Positions 36,846-45,076 of a stretch of 64,000 nucleotides of DNA are shown here, piece by piece. The number at the start of each line of letters is the position of its first letter. Position 1 is the stretch's first letter. The position numbers and the translations under genes are program-made. Origin of the DNA: Variovorax sp. KK3 (lineage in GTDB: Bacteria; Pseudomonadota; Gammaproteobacteria; Burkholderiales; Burkholderiaceae_C); NCBI RefSeq assembly GCF_001984055.1, contig NZ_LYVO01000031.1, positions 1 to 64,000 on the forward strand. The letters are read 5' to 3'. The notes under the pieces were generated by a model that was not told where the DNA came from, made no database searches, and was given only the letters and a program-made list of their open reading frames with translations.

Positions 36846-37430
36846 TCACCTGAGGCCGTCTTCGCCTTTGATTTCCGACACTTGCAGGCCACCGATGCGC
36901 GGCAGCGGGCGGCCGCTGTCGGTCACGGCAACGGCGACCACGATTTCGTCGGCGCGCGGTGCATCGGACACGCGGGCTTCGACGGCATCGAAATGGCTGC
37001 GCACGAAGGCCGCGTCCTTGTGGCCCAGCGGCACGTCGATGGCGGTGCCCAGCGTGCCACGCTTCTTGGCCGAGGGCACCAGCGCGGCGCCCTTCTCCAC
37101 GGCCACGCGCAGCGGCGCACCGAGCTTGGGATGCAGGATGGCGGCCGCGTGCTCCAGTTCGCCGGATTCGCCGACGATGGCCGCCTTGCCGTAGCTCTGG
37201 GCCTGGCCGGGCTCGATGCCCAACGCCTTCACGGCCTTCTGGCCCAGCAGCGCGCCGAGTTCTTCGCCGATGGCGATCAGCTCGTCGAGCGATTCGCTGT
37301 ACTTGCCGGCATACGGGTTCTCGATCACCGCGATGGCGACCGCGCGACGGGTCGGCGGATCGATGGTCTTCCCCATTTCCTTGCGGGTTTCGTCGATCTG
37401 CACGACGAGTTTGCGGATGTTGGCGCTCAT
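36846..37430 (-). CDS. DUF1185 (amino acid synthesis family) protein, copy 2
   Basis: 194 residues from ATG 37430. Conserved block RRAVAIAVIENPYAGKYSESLDELI near residue 30 and SYGKAAIVGESGELEHAAAILHPKLG around 80-105, then GTAIDVPLGHKDAAFVRSHFDAVE. It is a paralogue of the gene 45 bases upstream, sharing the YGKAAIVG.aGELEH core. Despite the family name no biosynthetic role is established. Repeated association with N-heterocycle genes suggests a catabolic or scaffolding role. Confidence 0.8.
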   Translation of the reverse strand: MSANIRKLVVQIDETRKEMGKTIDPPTRRAVAIAVIENPYAGKYSESLDELIAIGEELGALLGQKAVKALGIEPGQAQSYGKAAIVGESGELEHAAAILHPKLGAPLRVAVEKGAALVPSAKKRGTLGTAIDVPLGHKDAAFVRSHFDAVEARVSDAPRADEIVVAVAVTDSGRPLPRIGGLQVSEIKGEDGLR

Positions 37431-37474
37431 GCTTGTTCTCTTTCCTGGTTGTCTCTGGATGAACGGCGTTGCGC

Positions 37475-38119
37475 TCAGCGCAGGCCGTCCCACTTGGCGA
37501 TGTTTTCGGCGCGCAGGCCACCGACGCGGTCATGGACGCGGTAGCCCGTGCTCATCGCGAGGATGAAGACGATCTCGTCGGCGGCAGGAGAGCCCGGCAC
37601 GCGCACCTCGATGGCATCGAACTGGCCGCGCACGTAGCTGGCGTTGATGTTGGTCAGCGGTACGTCGAGCGTCGCACCGGGTGGGCCGACCTTCTTGGTC
37701 GATGGCACGATCGACAAGGCGTTGCCCGGCTGGCCGGTCTTCTTCTCGTCCACCGTGCCGGCGACGTAAGCGGCGCGATCGCCCTTCCAGCCCAGCAGTT
37801 CGCGCATGGCATAGCCGCCAGGCACGTGCCACAGCGCACCATGCTCCAGCTCACCGGCGGCGCCGACGATGGCGCCCTTGCCATAGGTGGAGATGCGGTC
37901 GAGCGGGATGTCCATCGCGGCATGCAGGCGGTGCGCCATGTCGACGCCGACGGGGTCGAGCAGGCTCATCATCGGAAGGATGTCGGGCTCGTAGCGGCCC
38001 GCGAAGGGATTGGTCAGCACCGCGGCGATGGCACCACGCACCAGCGGCGTCGCGGCGCGCGGCCCGAACTCGTGGTGGATGGTCTCGACCTGGGTGAAAA
38101 CACGGCGAATATCGATCAT
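37475..38119 (-). CDS. DUF1185 (amino acid synthesis family) protein, copy 1
   Basis: 214 residues from ATG 38119 (MIDIRRVFTQ), with AGGA eight bases upstream. Shares with its neighbour the NPFAGRYEPDI block and TYGKGAIVGAAGELEHGALWH, then LDVPLTNINASYVRGQFDAIEVRV. The two copies are quite diverged, so they may form a hetero-oligomer or act on successive intermediates. Function unknown. Confidence 0.8.
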   Translation of the reverse strand: MIDIRRVFTQVETIHHEFGPRAATPLVRGAIAAVLTNPFAGRYEPDILPMMSLLDPVGVDMAHRLHAAMDIPLDRISTYGKGAIVGAAGELEHGALWHVPGGYAMRELLGWKGDRAAYVAGTVDEKKTGQPGNALSIVPSTKKVGPPGATLDVPLTNINASYVRGQFDAIEVRVPGSPAADEIVFILAMSTGYRVHDRVGGLRAENIAKWDGLR

Positions 38120-38138
38120 TGAAAGGTCCTGCTTTTCG

Positions 38139-39059
38139 TTAAGCAAATACTGAACCAACTGCAGCGGCCTGCGGCTGCACGGCGATGGCGGAAATGCCGG
38201 ACGAGAGCGAGCTTAAGGGCTCCACAAGCCGCCATTGCCCCTGGCAAACCAGCATGGCGGAATCGATGAGGCCGGCATGCTGCAGCGCTCGTGCGCGGGC
38301 CGCGCCCGCGTCCAGTGCGCGATCCACCTGCGCAGGCGCGAGCGGATCGACGCCGACAGTGACCGGGATGCTGCCGAGGTCACTGTCGTCCTTGCATTCG
38401 CTGGCCGGGCGGCGGTGGATACCGGGGTCCTGCACGTCGACGGCATTGGCGATCACGGTGGCAGCGGCGTCGGCCTGCGACGCGGTAGCTGAGAGCACGG
38501 TGACGCTGTCGGCGATGCCCAGCGAGAAGCTGCGTCCGCGCCAACCGCTGGTCGCGACGCCGCGCACCGGCATGTCGGCACGCAGCTCGAACTGGCCGTC
38601 GGTGCTGAGCGGTCCGCTGTCGCGCAGGTCGAAGCGAGCGAGGTCGGCGAACAAACCCGCGCGTGCCGTTTGGCCGGGTGCAAGGTGCAGCGCGATGTCG
38701 CCACCGTTGTTGATCCAGGCACGCTCGATGCCGGCGCGCTGGTAGCAGGCGATGAGCTCCTGCGCGACCGCGCCGGCCACCGCGGCCATCGGCGTGATGA
38801 AGCCCGCCCGGAATGGCGCGCAGGCCTGCCACATGCGGCGCGCAATGGGGCCTTGCAGCAGGCAGGCATCACCCACGGGTTGGCGCAGCAGGGGAAGTTC
38901 GGCGACCAGCTCGTCGAGCACCGTGCCGAACCGGCGCCAGGCGAGTTCATGCGCGACGGCGACTTCGACCTCGTCGCCGTGCGCCTCGGCCACGATGTCG
39001 ATCGGGCCGTGGTTGAAGTGCCAGCGGCCTCCGTCGAGGGCGCTGCGTTGCGCAGTCAC
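38139..39059 (-). CDS. UPF0280 family protein (ApbE-like fold)
   Basis: 306 residues. Motifs FITPMAAVAGAVAQELI and AWINNGGDIALHL fit the UPF0280 group, distantly related to ApbE flavin transferases, including the NNGGD block. An ApbE-like role (moving flavin onto a partner) would make sense next to a redox enzyme such as the 6-hydroxynicotinate reductase-like protein upstream, but this is inference. The last ~40 residues are Ser/Ala-rich. Confidence 0.8.
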   Translation of the reverse strand: MTAQRSALDGGRWHFNHGPIDIVAEAHGDEVEVAVAHELAWRRFGTVLDELVAELPLLRQPVGDACLLQGPIARRMWQACAPFRAGFITPMAAVAGAVAQELIACYQRAGIERAWINNGGDIALHLAPGQTARAGLFADLARFDLRDSGPLSTDGQFELRADMPVRGVATSGWRGRSFSLGIADSVTVLSATASQADAAATVIANAVDVQDPGIHRRPASECKDDSDLGSIPVTVGVDPLAPAQVDRALDAGAARARALQHAGLIDSAMLVCQGQWRLVEPLSSLSSGISAIAVQPQAAAVGSVFA

Positions 39060-39084
39060 GATTGCAAGCTCCGTCAGTTGAAGG

Positions 39085-39182
39085 TGCGGCCGCCGCCGGG
39101 CCGCCCCAAGGCGAGCCGCGCCTCCCCCTCGGGGGGTGGAGTTACACGAGCAAAGCTCGTGAAAAGCCGGGGGGCCGTCATT
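39085..39182 (-). repeat. Dispersed hairpin repeat, copy 1
   Basis: Read on the minus strand directly after the stop of the reductase gene: GGCCCCCCGGCTTTTCACGAGC, CACGAGCTTTGCTCGTG hairpin, a CCACCCCCC/GGGGG stem, then GCCTTGGGGCGGCCCGGCGG. It is about 90% identical by eye to 41853-41951, in opposite orientation, and both copies begin at a stop codon. Probable intergenic element doubling as terminator. Confidence 0.85.
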
Positions 39183-40790
39183 TCAGCCGAGCATGGGGGC
39201 GTGGCCGAGGGGCCAGGGGTTCGCGGCGTCCATGCGCAGCCATTGGCGCGCGAGCGGCGCACCATCGTTCTGCCAAGCGCCTCGCGCCAGCGCTTGTTCG
39301 AGCGAGAACACATGTTCCATGTGCCCGCCGAGCGCCTCGTAGTCGTCACGCCGCATGCTGAACTCGATCGGCGCGACGATCGCAGGCGTGGGCACGGTGC
39401 CGAAGCTGTTGTCGGGCATGCGCAGCACGTCGGCCATGACGGTGATGCCGCCGCCGGGCCACACGTAAGCCGGCGCACCACCGCAGGTCACGTTGACCAA
39501 TGCACGCTTGATGGCACGGGTGAGGCGCACCGGGTTCTCAGTGACGCCGGCACGCAGGCTGCCGCCGGCACCGCCGAGAAAGAGCACGCTGCACAGCGAA
39601 GGCTCGCAGTTCTCGCCGATGCGTTCGACGACACTGCGCACCTGCGCAGGCATGTCCTGCTCCACCGGGCGCAGCTGCTCGTCGAGCACGTACCACTGCG
39701 CATGCTCGCCGGTGGTGGATGTCATCAGCAAGCGCAAGCCGGGGCGAGCCACGCCCTCTTCCCAACCTTCGATGATGGACAGCGGATCGTCGATGTCGGT
39801 GCCGCCCCAGCCGTTGCCCGGGTTGGCCACCTGGAAGTAGCGCCCCGGGGTGGACTTGCGCCCGCGCATCTGAATGCCCGAGGCCGGCATGTCGAGGCAG
39901 CGGCCGGCCTGGTGCTCGGTGAGCACGCCGGTGATGTGGTCGTCGACCACGACCACTTCGTCGGCCTGTCCGAAGAGCTGGCGCGCGAAGATGCCGATGG
40001 CGGCCGAGCCGCAGCCCACGCGCATGCGCTGCTCTTCCACGCCGTTGACGATGGGTGCGCGGCCCGCCTGGATGACCATGCCGGCGCCACCGTCGATCAC
40101 GCATTCGACGGCCTTCTTGTTGCCGAGCAGCTGCATCAGCTCGGCGGTGAGCCGGCCTTCCTTCTTGCTGCCGCCCGTGAGGTGATGCACGCCACCGAGC
40201 GACAGCATCTGCGAGCCGTATTCGGCGGTGGTGACGTGGCCCACCACCTCGCCCTTGTAGCGTACGTTGGCCTGCTCGGCGCCGAGGAAGCGGTCGGTGT
40301 CGATCTTCACCTTGAAGCTGCAGTAGCTGAAGATGCCCTCGGTGACCACGGTGACCATGTCGACGCCGCGGGCCTGCGACGACACGATGAAGGGCGCGGG
40401 CTTGTAGTCGGGGTAGGTGGTGGAAGAGCCCACGCCGGTGACGAAGACCTCGTCGGCATGGAGCAGATCGCCGCTCCAGTCGGGCTCGGCGCCTTCTGCA
40501 GCAGGCTCGGCCGCGGGGCGAGCGAAGGGCACCAGTGCGGGCGATTCGCTGTTCAGCTCTCGGCGCAGCAGCAGCACCGGATCGACCCGCACCAGCACGC
40601 CCTCGCGGTTGGCATAGCGGTCGCAGGCGCCGGTGCGGCCATCGGAAATCTGGCACAGCACGGGGCACGCATTGCATTCGACCTTGCTGGTGCTCATGCG
40701 ATCGTTGCGCAAGGGCGCACGGCCCGACACCTCGGGCGCAAGCGGCACGTCCATGCCTGGCAATCCGTCGGTCTTGGTGTGTTCGGTCAT
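39183..40790 (-). CDS. 6-Hydroxynicotinate reductase-like iron-sulfur protein
   Basis: 535 residues from ATG 40790 (MTEHTKTDG). Four N-terminal cysteines C39, C42, C46 and C56 (ECNACPVLC...GAC) form a likely [4Fe-4S] site. The rest matches the protein family named after the Eubacterium barkeri enzyme, which reduces 6-hydroxynicotinate to 6-oxo-1,4,5,6-tetrahydronicotinate using reduced ferredoxin. Gly-rich stretches (GAGMVIQ, GCGSAAIGIFARQL, GGAGGSLRAG) may bind a flavin or nucleotide. A ferredoxin/flavodoxin reductase gene is divergent from it and an enamidase gene follows, giving electron donor and next step. Substrate assignment is by family and context. Confidence 0.78.
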   Translation of the reverse strand: MTEHTKTDGLPGMDVPLAPEVSGRAPLRNDRMSTSKVECNACPVLCQISDGRTGACDRYANREGVLVRVDPVLLLRRELNSESPALVPFARPAAEPAAEGAEPDWSGDLLHADEVFVTGVGSSTTYPDYKPAPFIVSSQARGVDMVTVVTEGIFSYCSFKVKIDTDRFLGAEQANVRYKGEVVGHVTTAEYGSQMLSLGGVHHLTGGSKKEGRLTAELMQLLGNKKAVECVIDGGAGMVIQAGRAPIVNGVEEQRMRVGCGSAAIGIFARQLFGQADEVVVVDDHITGVLTEHQAGRCLDMPASGIQMRGRKSTPGRYFQVANPGNGWGGTDIDDPLSIIEGWEEGVARPGLRLLMTSTTGEHAQWYVLDEQLRPVEQDMPAQVRSVVERIGENCEPSLCSVLFLGGAGGSLRAGVTENPVRLTRAIKRALVNVTCGGAPAYVWPGGGITVMADVLRMPDNSFGTVPTPAIVAPIEFSMRRDDYEALGGHMEHVFSLEQALARGAWQNDGAPLARQWLRMDAANPWPLGHAPMLG

Positions 40791-40880
40791 CGCGGGGCTT
40801 CTCTTGAATGTCGTGGGGGCGGGTCCGGGGCCTGTGCAACAAATGTGCCGGGAACCCGCTTGTGCCGGGGCCGGCGTTTG

Positions 40881-40934
40881 TGTAGCATTCCCTACAATTT
40901 CATGTGGCAATCACTACATGAAATGGCAATGTAG
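40881..40934. promoter_or_regulatory. Clustered dyads in the divergent reductase/fpr promoter
   Basis: Three overlapping inverted repeats: TGTAG-N6-CTACA (40881-40896), TTTCATGT-N10-ACATGAAA (40898-40923) and CTACAT-N9-ATGTAG (40914-40934). They lie between the reductase and fpr starts (40790 and 41081), a likely binding region for the TetR regulator at 41955. Confidence 0.6.
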
Positions 40935-41080
40935 CAAACAGGTCCGGTGCTTGCAATGGTGTTTTCACAGCTTTCCAGCGGTCGCCGACAATCGCGGGGT
41001 TGCGGCAGACTGATGAACGTTCGGCTCCGCGCACCGGCGCAGCCCGTGCGCCCTTTCGTCACTAACCATCCCTGATTCCT

Positions 41081-41854
41081 ATGAGTGCATTCAGCGAAGA
41101 ACGTGTATTGACCGTCCATCACTGGACCGATCGCCTGTTCACCTTCACCACCACGCGCGACCCGGCGTTGCGCTTCTCGAACGGTCACTTCACCATGATC
41201 GGGCTGAAGGTCAACAACAAGCCGCTGCTGCGGGCCTACAGCATCGTGAGCCCCAATTACGAAGAGCACCTGGAGTTCCTCAGCATCAAGGTGGAGGAAG
41301 GCCCCCTCACCTCGCGGCTGCAGCACATCCAGGTGGGCGACACCATCATCGTGGGCCGCAAGCCCACCGGCACGCTGCTGATCGACTACACGCTGCCCGG
41401 CAAGCGCCTGTACCTGTTCGGCACCGGCACCGGGCTCGCACCGTTCATGAGCGTGATCCGCGACCCGGAGACCTACGAGAAGTACGAGAAGGTCATCCTG
41501 GTGCACGGCGTGCGCCAGGTCGACGAGCTGGCATACCACGACCTCGTGAGCGACCACCTGCCCAAGCATGAAATCCTGGGCGAGATGATCGAGAAGCAGT
41601 TGCTCTACTACCCCACCGTGACGCGCGAAGAATTCCGCAACATGGGCCGCATCACCGACCTGATCGACAGCAACAAGCTCACCGACGACCTGGGCCTGCC
41701 GCCGATCAACGCCGCGGAAGACCGCGTGATGCTGTGCGGCAGCCCCGGGCTCCTGGTGGACCTGAAGCACATCCTCGAAGGCCGAGGCTTCAAAGAGGGC
41801 AACACGACAACGCCCGGCGACTACGTCGTCGAACGCGCCTTCGCAGAGAAATGA
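41081..41854 (+). CDS. fpr: Ferredoxin/flavodoxin-NADP+ reductase
   Basis: 257 residues. FAD domain with RAYSIVSP, NADP domain with FGTGTGLAPFMSVI and the C-terminal VERAFAEK typical of bacterial FPR. It transfers electrons between NADPH and ferredoxin or flavodoxin. Its place, divergent from the 6-hydroxynicotinate reductase-like gene and upstream of tetR and the enamidase gene, suggests it drives the ring reduction; a housekeeping role in redox stress is also possible. Confidence 0.92.
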   Translation: MSAFSEERVLTVHHWTDRLFTFTTTRDPALRFSNGHFTMIGLKVNNKPLLRAYSIVSPNYEEHLEFLSIKVEEGPLTSRLQHIQVGDTIIVGRKPTGTLLIDYTLPGKRLYLFGTGTGLAPFMSVIRDPETYEKYEKVILVHGVRQVDELAYHDLVSDHLPKHEILGEMIEKQLLYYPTVTREEFRNMGRITDLIDSNKLTDDLGLPPINAAEDRVMLCGSPGLLVDLKHILEGRGFKEGNTTTPGDYVVERAFAEK

Positions 41855-41951
41855 CTGCCCCCCGGCTTCTCACGAGCTGCGCTCGTGTAACTCCACCCCC
41901 CGGGGGGGCGGCGCCGCTCGCCTTGGGGCGGCCCGGCGGCGGCCGCAACTG
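41853..41951 (+). repeat. Dispersed hairpin repeat, copy 2
   Basis: Begins at the fpr stop and reads TGCCCCCCGGCTTCTCACGAGC, hairpin CACGAGCTGCGCTCGTG, a C-run/G-run stem (CCACCCCCCGGGGGGG) and GCCTTGGGGCGGCCCGGCGG. Near-identical to 39085-39182 in inverted orientation. It ends a few bases before the tetR start, so it may separate fpr and tetR transcripts. Confidence 0.85.
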
Positions 41952-41954
41952 AAC

Positions 41955-42722
41955 ATGACGGGCCGAAAGGCGATACCCAAGCCGGCCACGCGCCGCACCG
42001 GCGTGCGCGAGGCGGCCGCGCAGGCCACGCGCGACAGCATCCTGCGCGCGGCGACCAAGGTGTTCGCCAAGTACGGCTACGACGGCGGCAGCGTCGAGAA
42101 GATCTCGAAGGCCGCGAAGTCGTACGACCGGATGATCTACTACTACTTCGGCAGCAAGGAAGGCCTCTTCATCGCGGTGCTCGAAGGCATCTACCGCCGC
42201 ATGGACGATGCCGAGGCCGCGCTGCATCTCGATGCGAGCCGGCCGGTCGAGTCGCTGGCCGCGGTCATCCGCTTCGTGCTGGGCTACTACCGCAAGAACC
42301 CCGACTTCGTCACGCTGCTCAACACCGAGAACCTGCACAAGGGCCGGCACATCGCGAAGTCGCTGCGGGCGCGCGAGTATTCGTCGAAGGCGATCGCGAT
42401 CATTCGAGAGCTGCTGGAAAACGGCGTGCAGCAGGGGCTCTTTCGCGCGGACGTGGCGGCGCGCGATCTCTATCTGTTGATCGCCTCCACGGGCTATTTC
42501 TATACTTCCAACCGCCACACGCTGACCGCATTTCTCGGCGAGCCGCTGGAGACGCCCGAGGCCGTCACGCACTGGGAAGATTTCGTGATCGAGACGGTGC
42601 TGCGCACGGTCGATGCACGCGCCTCCGAAGAAGACACAAGCACAGCAACCACCCACGAGGAACAGTCATGGCAGAAGCCGCCACCACCGCAAAGTCGGGC
42701 AAGGTCGTCATCCGGAACATAG
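41955..42722 (+). CDS. TetR-family transcriptional regulator
   Basis: 255 residues. N-terminal HTH (~24-70) with RDSILRAATKVFAKYGYDGGSVEKISKAAKS and IYYYFGSKEGLF, then an all-helical ligand domain. The C-terminal ~20 residues overlap the enamidase start by 55 bases and are Ser/Pro-rich, which may be non-essential. Likely controls the divergent catabolic operons through the dyads at 40881-40934; the effector may be a pathway intermediate. Confidence 0.9.
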   Translation: MTGRKAIPKPATRRTGVREAAAQATRDSILRAATKVFAKYGYDGGSVEKISKAAKSYDRMIYYYFGSKEGLFIAVLEGIYRRMDDAEAALHLDASRPVESLAAVIRFVLGYYRKNPDFVTLLNTENLHKGRHIAKSLRAREYSSKAIAIIRELLENGVQQGLFRADVAARDLYLLIASTGYFYTSNRHTLTAFLGEPLETPEAVTHWEDFVIETVLRTVDARASEEDTSTATTHEEQSWQKPPPPQSRARSSSGT

Positions 42723-43867
42723 GTCTCCTGCTCTCGGGCGACATCGACAAGCCCATCCTGGACGCCGACACCATCGTCGTGAACGACGGGCTGATCGTCG
42801 CGGTCGGCAAGGAGAAGGACTGCGACACCGAAGGCGCGCAGACCGTCATCGACGCCAGGAAGACCTGCGTCGCACCCGGCCTGATCGACAGCCACGTGCA
42901 CCCCGTGGCCGGCGACTGGACGCCGCGCCAGAGCCAGCTCAACTGGATCGAGTCGAGCCTCAACGGCGGCGTGACCACGATGATTTCCGCAGGCGAGGTG
43001 CACTACCCCGGCCGGCCGAAAGACATCGTGGGCTTGAAGGCACTGGCGATCACCGCCCAGCGCGCCTTCGACAACTTCCGCCCCGCGGGCGTGAAGGTGC
43101 TGGCCGGCGCCCCGGTCATCGAGAAGGGCATGGTCGAGAGCGACTTCAAGGAACTGGCAGAAGCCGGCGTGGGCCTGCTCGGCGAAGTGGGCCTGGGCAC
43201 GGTGAAGGCCGGCTACGAAGCCAAGGAGATGGTGGCGTGGGCCCGCAAGTACGGCATCCAGAGCACCATCCACACCGGCGGGCCATCGGTGCCGGGCTCG
43301 GGCTACATCGACAAGGACACGGTGCTCGAGGCCGATGCCGACGTCATCGGGCACATCAACGGCGGCCACACCTCGTTGTCCGAAGCGCACGTGTGCGAGC
43401 TTTGCGAGAAGTCATCACGCGCCATCGAGATCGTGCACAACGGCAACGAGCGCACCGCGATCGCCGCGGCCAAGGCGGCGATGGACCTCAAGTGCCCGCA
43501 CCGCGTGATCCTGGGCACCGACGGGCCCGCGGGCTCGGGCGTGCAGCCGCTGGGCATCCTGCGCATGATCTCGCTGCTCTCCGGGCTGGCCAACATTCCG
43601 GCCGAGTTGGTGTTCTGCTTCGCGACCGGCAACACGGCGCGCATCCGCAAGCTGAACTGCGGGCTGATCGAGCCGGGCCGCGCGGCCGACTTCGTGTTCA
43701 TGGACCGGGCACAGCACACGTCCGGCAAGACGCTGCTCGAAAGCGTCCAGATGGGCGACGTGCCCGGTGTCGGCATGGTGATGATCGACGGCATCGTGCG
43801 CTGCGGCCGCAGCCGCAACACACCGCCGGCGACCGAGATCGCCGTGGTGGTGTCGGGCGCCCACTGA
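42668..43867 (+). CDS. Enamidase (6-oxo-1,4,5,6-tetrahydronicotinate amidohydrolase)
   Basis: 399 residues, amidohydrolase superfamily. Metal ligands H76xH78 in GLIDSHVHP, Glu in GEVGLGTVK, His in IHTGGPSVPGS and GHINGGHTS, and the catalytic Asp in LGTDGPAGSGVQPLGILR. The order and wording of these blocks follow the Eubacterium barkeri enamidase closely, including NGGVTTMISAGEVHYPGRPKD-type and SRNTPPA endings. Opens the reduced pyridine ring to give 2-formylglutarate and ammonia. ATG 42668 follows GAGGAA and overlaps tetR. Confidence 0.88.
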   Translation: MAEAATTAKSGKVVIRNIGLLLSGDIDKPILDADTIVVNDGLIVAVGKEKDCDTEGAQTVIDARKTCVAPGLIDSHVHPVAGDWTPRQSQLNWIESSLNGGVTTMISAGEVHYPGRPKDIVGLKALAITAQRAFDNFRPAGVKVLAGAPVIEKGMVESDFKELAEAGVGLLGEVGLGTVKAGYEAKEMVAWARKYGIQSTIHTGGPSVPGSGYIDKDTVLEADADVIGHINGGHTSLSEAHVCELCEKSSRAIEIVHNGNERTAIAAAKAAMDLKCPHRVILGTDGPAGSGVQPLGILRMISLLSGLANIPAELVFCFATGNTARIRKLNCGLIEPGRAADFVFMDRAQHTSGKTLLESVQMGDVPGVGMVMIDGIVRCGRSRNTPPATEIAVVVSGAH

Positions 43868-43904
43868 GGCGCCCAGGGCGGGTGACGACGGCGGGCCGTC
43901 GAGG

Positions 43905-44564
43905 CTAGAAGTTGCGCGCGCGCAGGACCACCGGTTCCTGCGCCTGCTGCTGGTACTTGCAGGTGGCCGCGACGTGGATGGCCAGCGTGTTGGCCTCGTA
44001 GACGTCGACGGCACGGTCGTAGCCGCCGTCCCCGATGGCATAGACGCCGAAGTGCAGCGCCAAGGCGTCGTAGGTGATCAGCGCGGAGATCTCGCGGCCG
44101 CGCATCGGCAGCGTGAAGGCGATGCCTTCGGCCACCGGCTGACCCCTGCTGCGGGGCCGCGCGGGCGCCGCGCGGCGGGCGGGCTCCTCCTTCGGTGCGA
44201 GCGAGATCAGGTCGGTGGCCATCGCGTCGTCGAGCGCCGACGCCATCCGCGTGGGCGCGATTTCCGCTTCGGGGTCGTCCTGGCGGCAATACATCAGCTC
44301 CATGTCGGCCAGCCGAAGACGGTCGCCGTCGAGCAGGGGCGAGGTGTCGATGCGCTGGCCGTTGACGAAGCAGCCGTTGGTGCTGCGCATGTCGTGCACG
44401 GTCACGAAGTCGCCGTGGCACTTCAGCACCGCATGCACCTTGCTGACCAATTGACTGGGGAGCACGATCTCGTTGCCGGACCAGCGGCCGAGCCGGACCT
44501 CGCCGTCGCTGAGGCGAATCCTTCGGGCGTAGCGGGCCCCGCGCATCAAGAGCAAAGTCGGCAT
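43905..44564 (-). CDS. FHA-domain protein with DUF1488-like C-terminus
   Basis: 219 residues from ATG 44564 (MPTLLLMRGA). FHA domain at ~10-95 with VRLGRWSGNEIVL, VSKVHAVL and STNGCFVNGQRI, recognising phosphothreonine. A linker rich in Pro/Arg/Ala (~125-150) leads to a short C-terminal domain (FTLPMRGREISALITYDALALHFG) resembling DUF1488. No kinase gene is adjacent. Converges with the enamidase gene. Confidence 0.85.
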   Translation of the reverse strand: MPTLLLMRGARYARRIRLSDGEVRLGRWSGNEIVLPSQLVSKVHAVLKCHGDFVTVHDMRSTNGCFVNGQRIDTSPLLDGDRLRLADMELMYCRQDDPEAEIAPTRMASALDDAMATDLISLAPKEEPARRAAPARPRSRGQPVAEGIAFTLPMRGREISALITYDALALHFGVYAIGDGGYDRAVDVYEANTLAIHVAATCKYQQQAQEPVVLRARNF

Positions 44565-44677
44565 GGTTCCTCCGTGGATGGACCTCCGCCATCCCTTCAA
44601 ACCATAGTACTTTCAACTACATATCGAAACAATGGCTTCGCCCCTGGCCATTTGGCGTATTGGCATGCGGCATTCGG

Positions 44678-45076
44678 TCAGTGTCCGCGCCGCGCGCGAA
44701 ACACGAGGTAGCGCGCCGACAGGAAGTTGATGACCAGGCCCGCGATGCTCCCCAGCGCAACGCCGAGGGCCGGCACCCAAGGGCCGCGCCACGTGTGAAG
44801 CGTGAGTACGTACACACCGTAGTTGACGACGGCCCCGCCCAGCATGGTCAACAGGTAGCCGAGGTATTCGCGAGCGAGCGAACCGCCCGAGTGGCGCGCG
44901 GCGAAGGCATAGCGCCGGTTCAGCGCCCAGGTGGCACTGGCCGCCGCCACGAAGGACAGCACGCGCGCCGCATACCAGCCCAGCCAGGGCGCCGCGAGGT
45001 AGAGCACCGTCACGTCGACGCCGAAGCCGACCACGCCGGCCAGCGCGAACAGCAGGAACTCGCGGCCGATCCGCAT
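44678..45076 (-). CDS. GtrA-family membrane protein
   Basis: 132 residues with four helices; starts FLLFALAGVVGFGVDVTVLY after a short leader and has ATWALNRRYAF typical of GtrA, a predicted flippase for polyprenyl-linked sugars. Last gene of an operon with a GT2 glycosyltransferase and a large membrane glycosyltransferase. Its ATG shares a base with the preceding stop (TGATG at 45076). Confidence 0.9.
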   Translation of the reverse strand: MRIGREFLLFALAGVVGFGVDVTVLYLAAPWLGWYAARVLSFVAAASATWALNRRYAFAARHSGGSLAREYLGYLLTMLGGAVVNYGVYVLTLHTWRGPWVPALGVALGSIAGLVINFLSARYLVFRARRGH

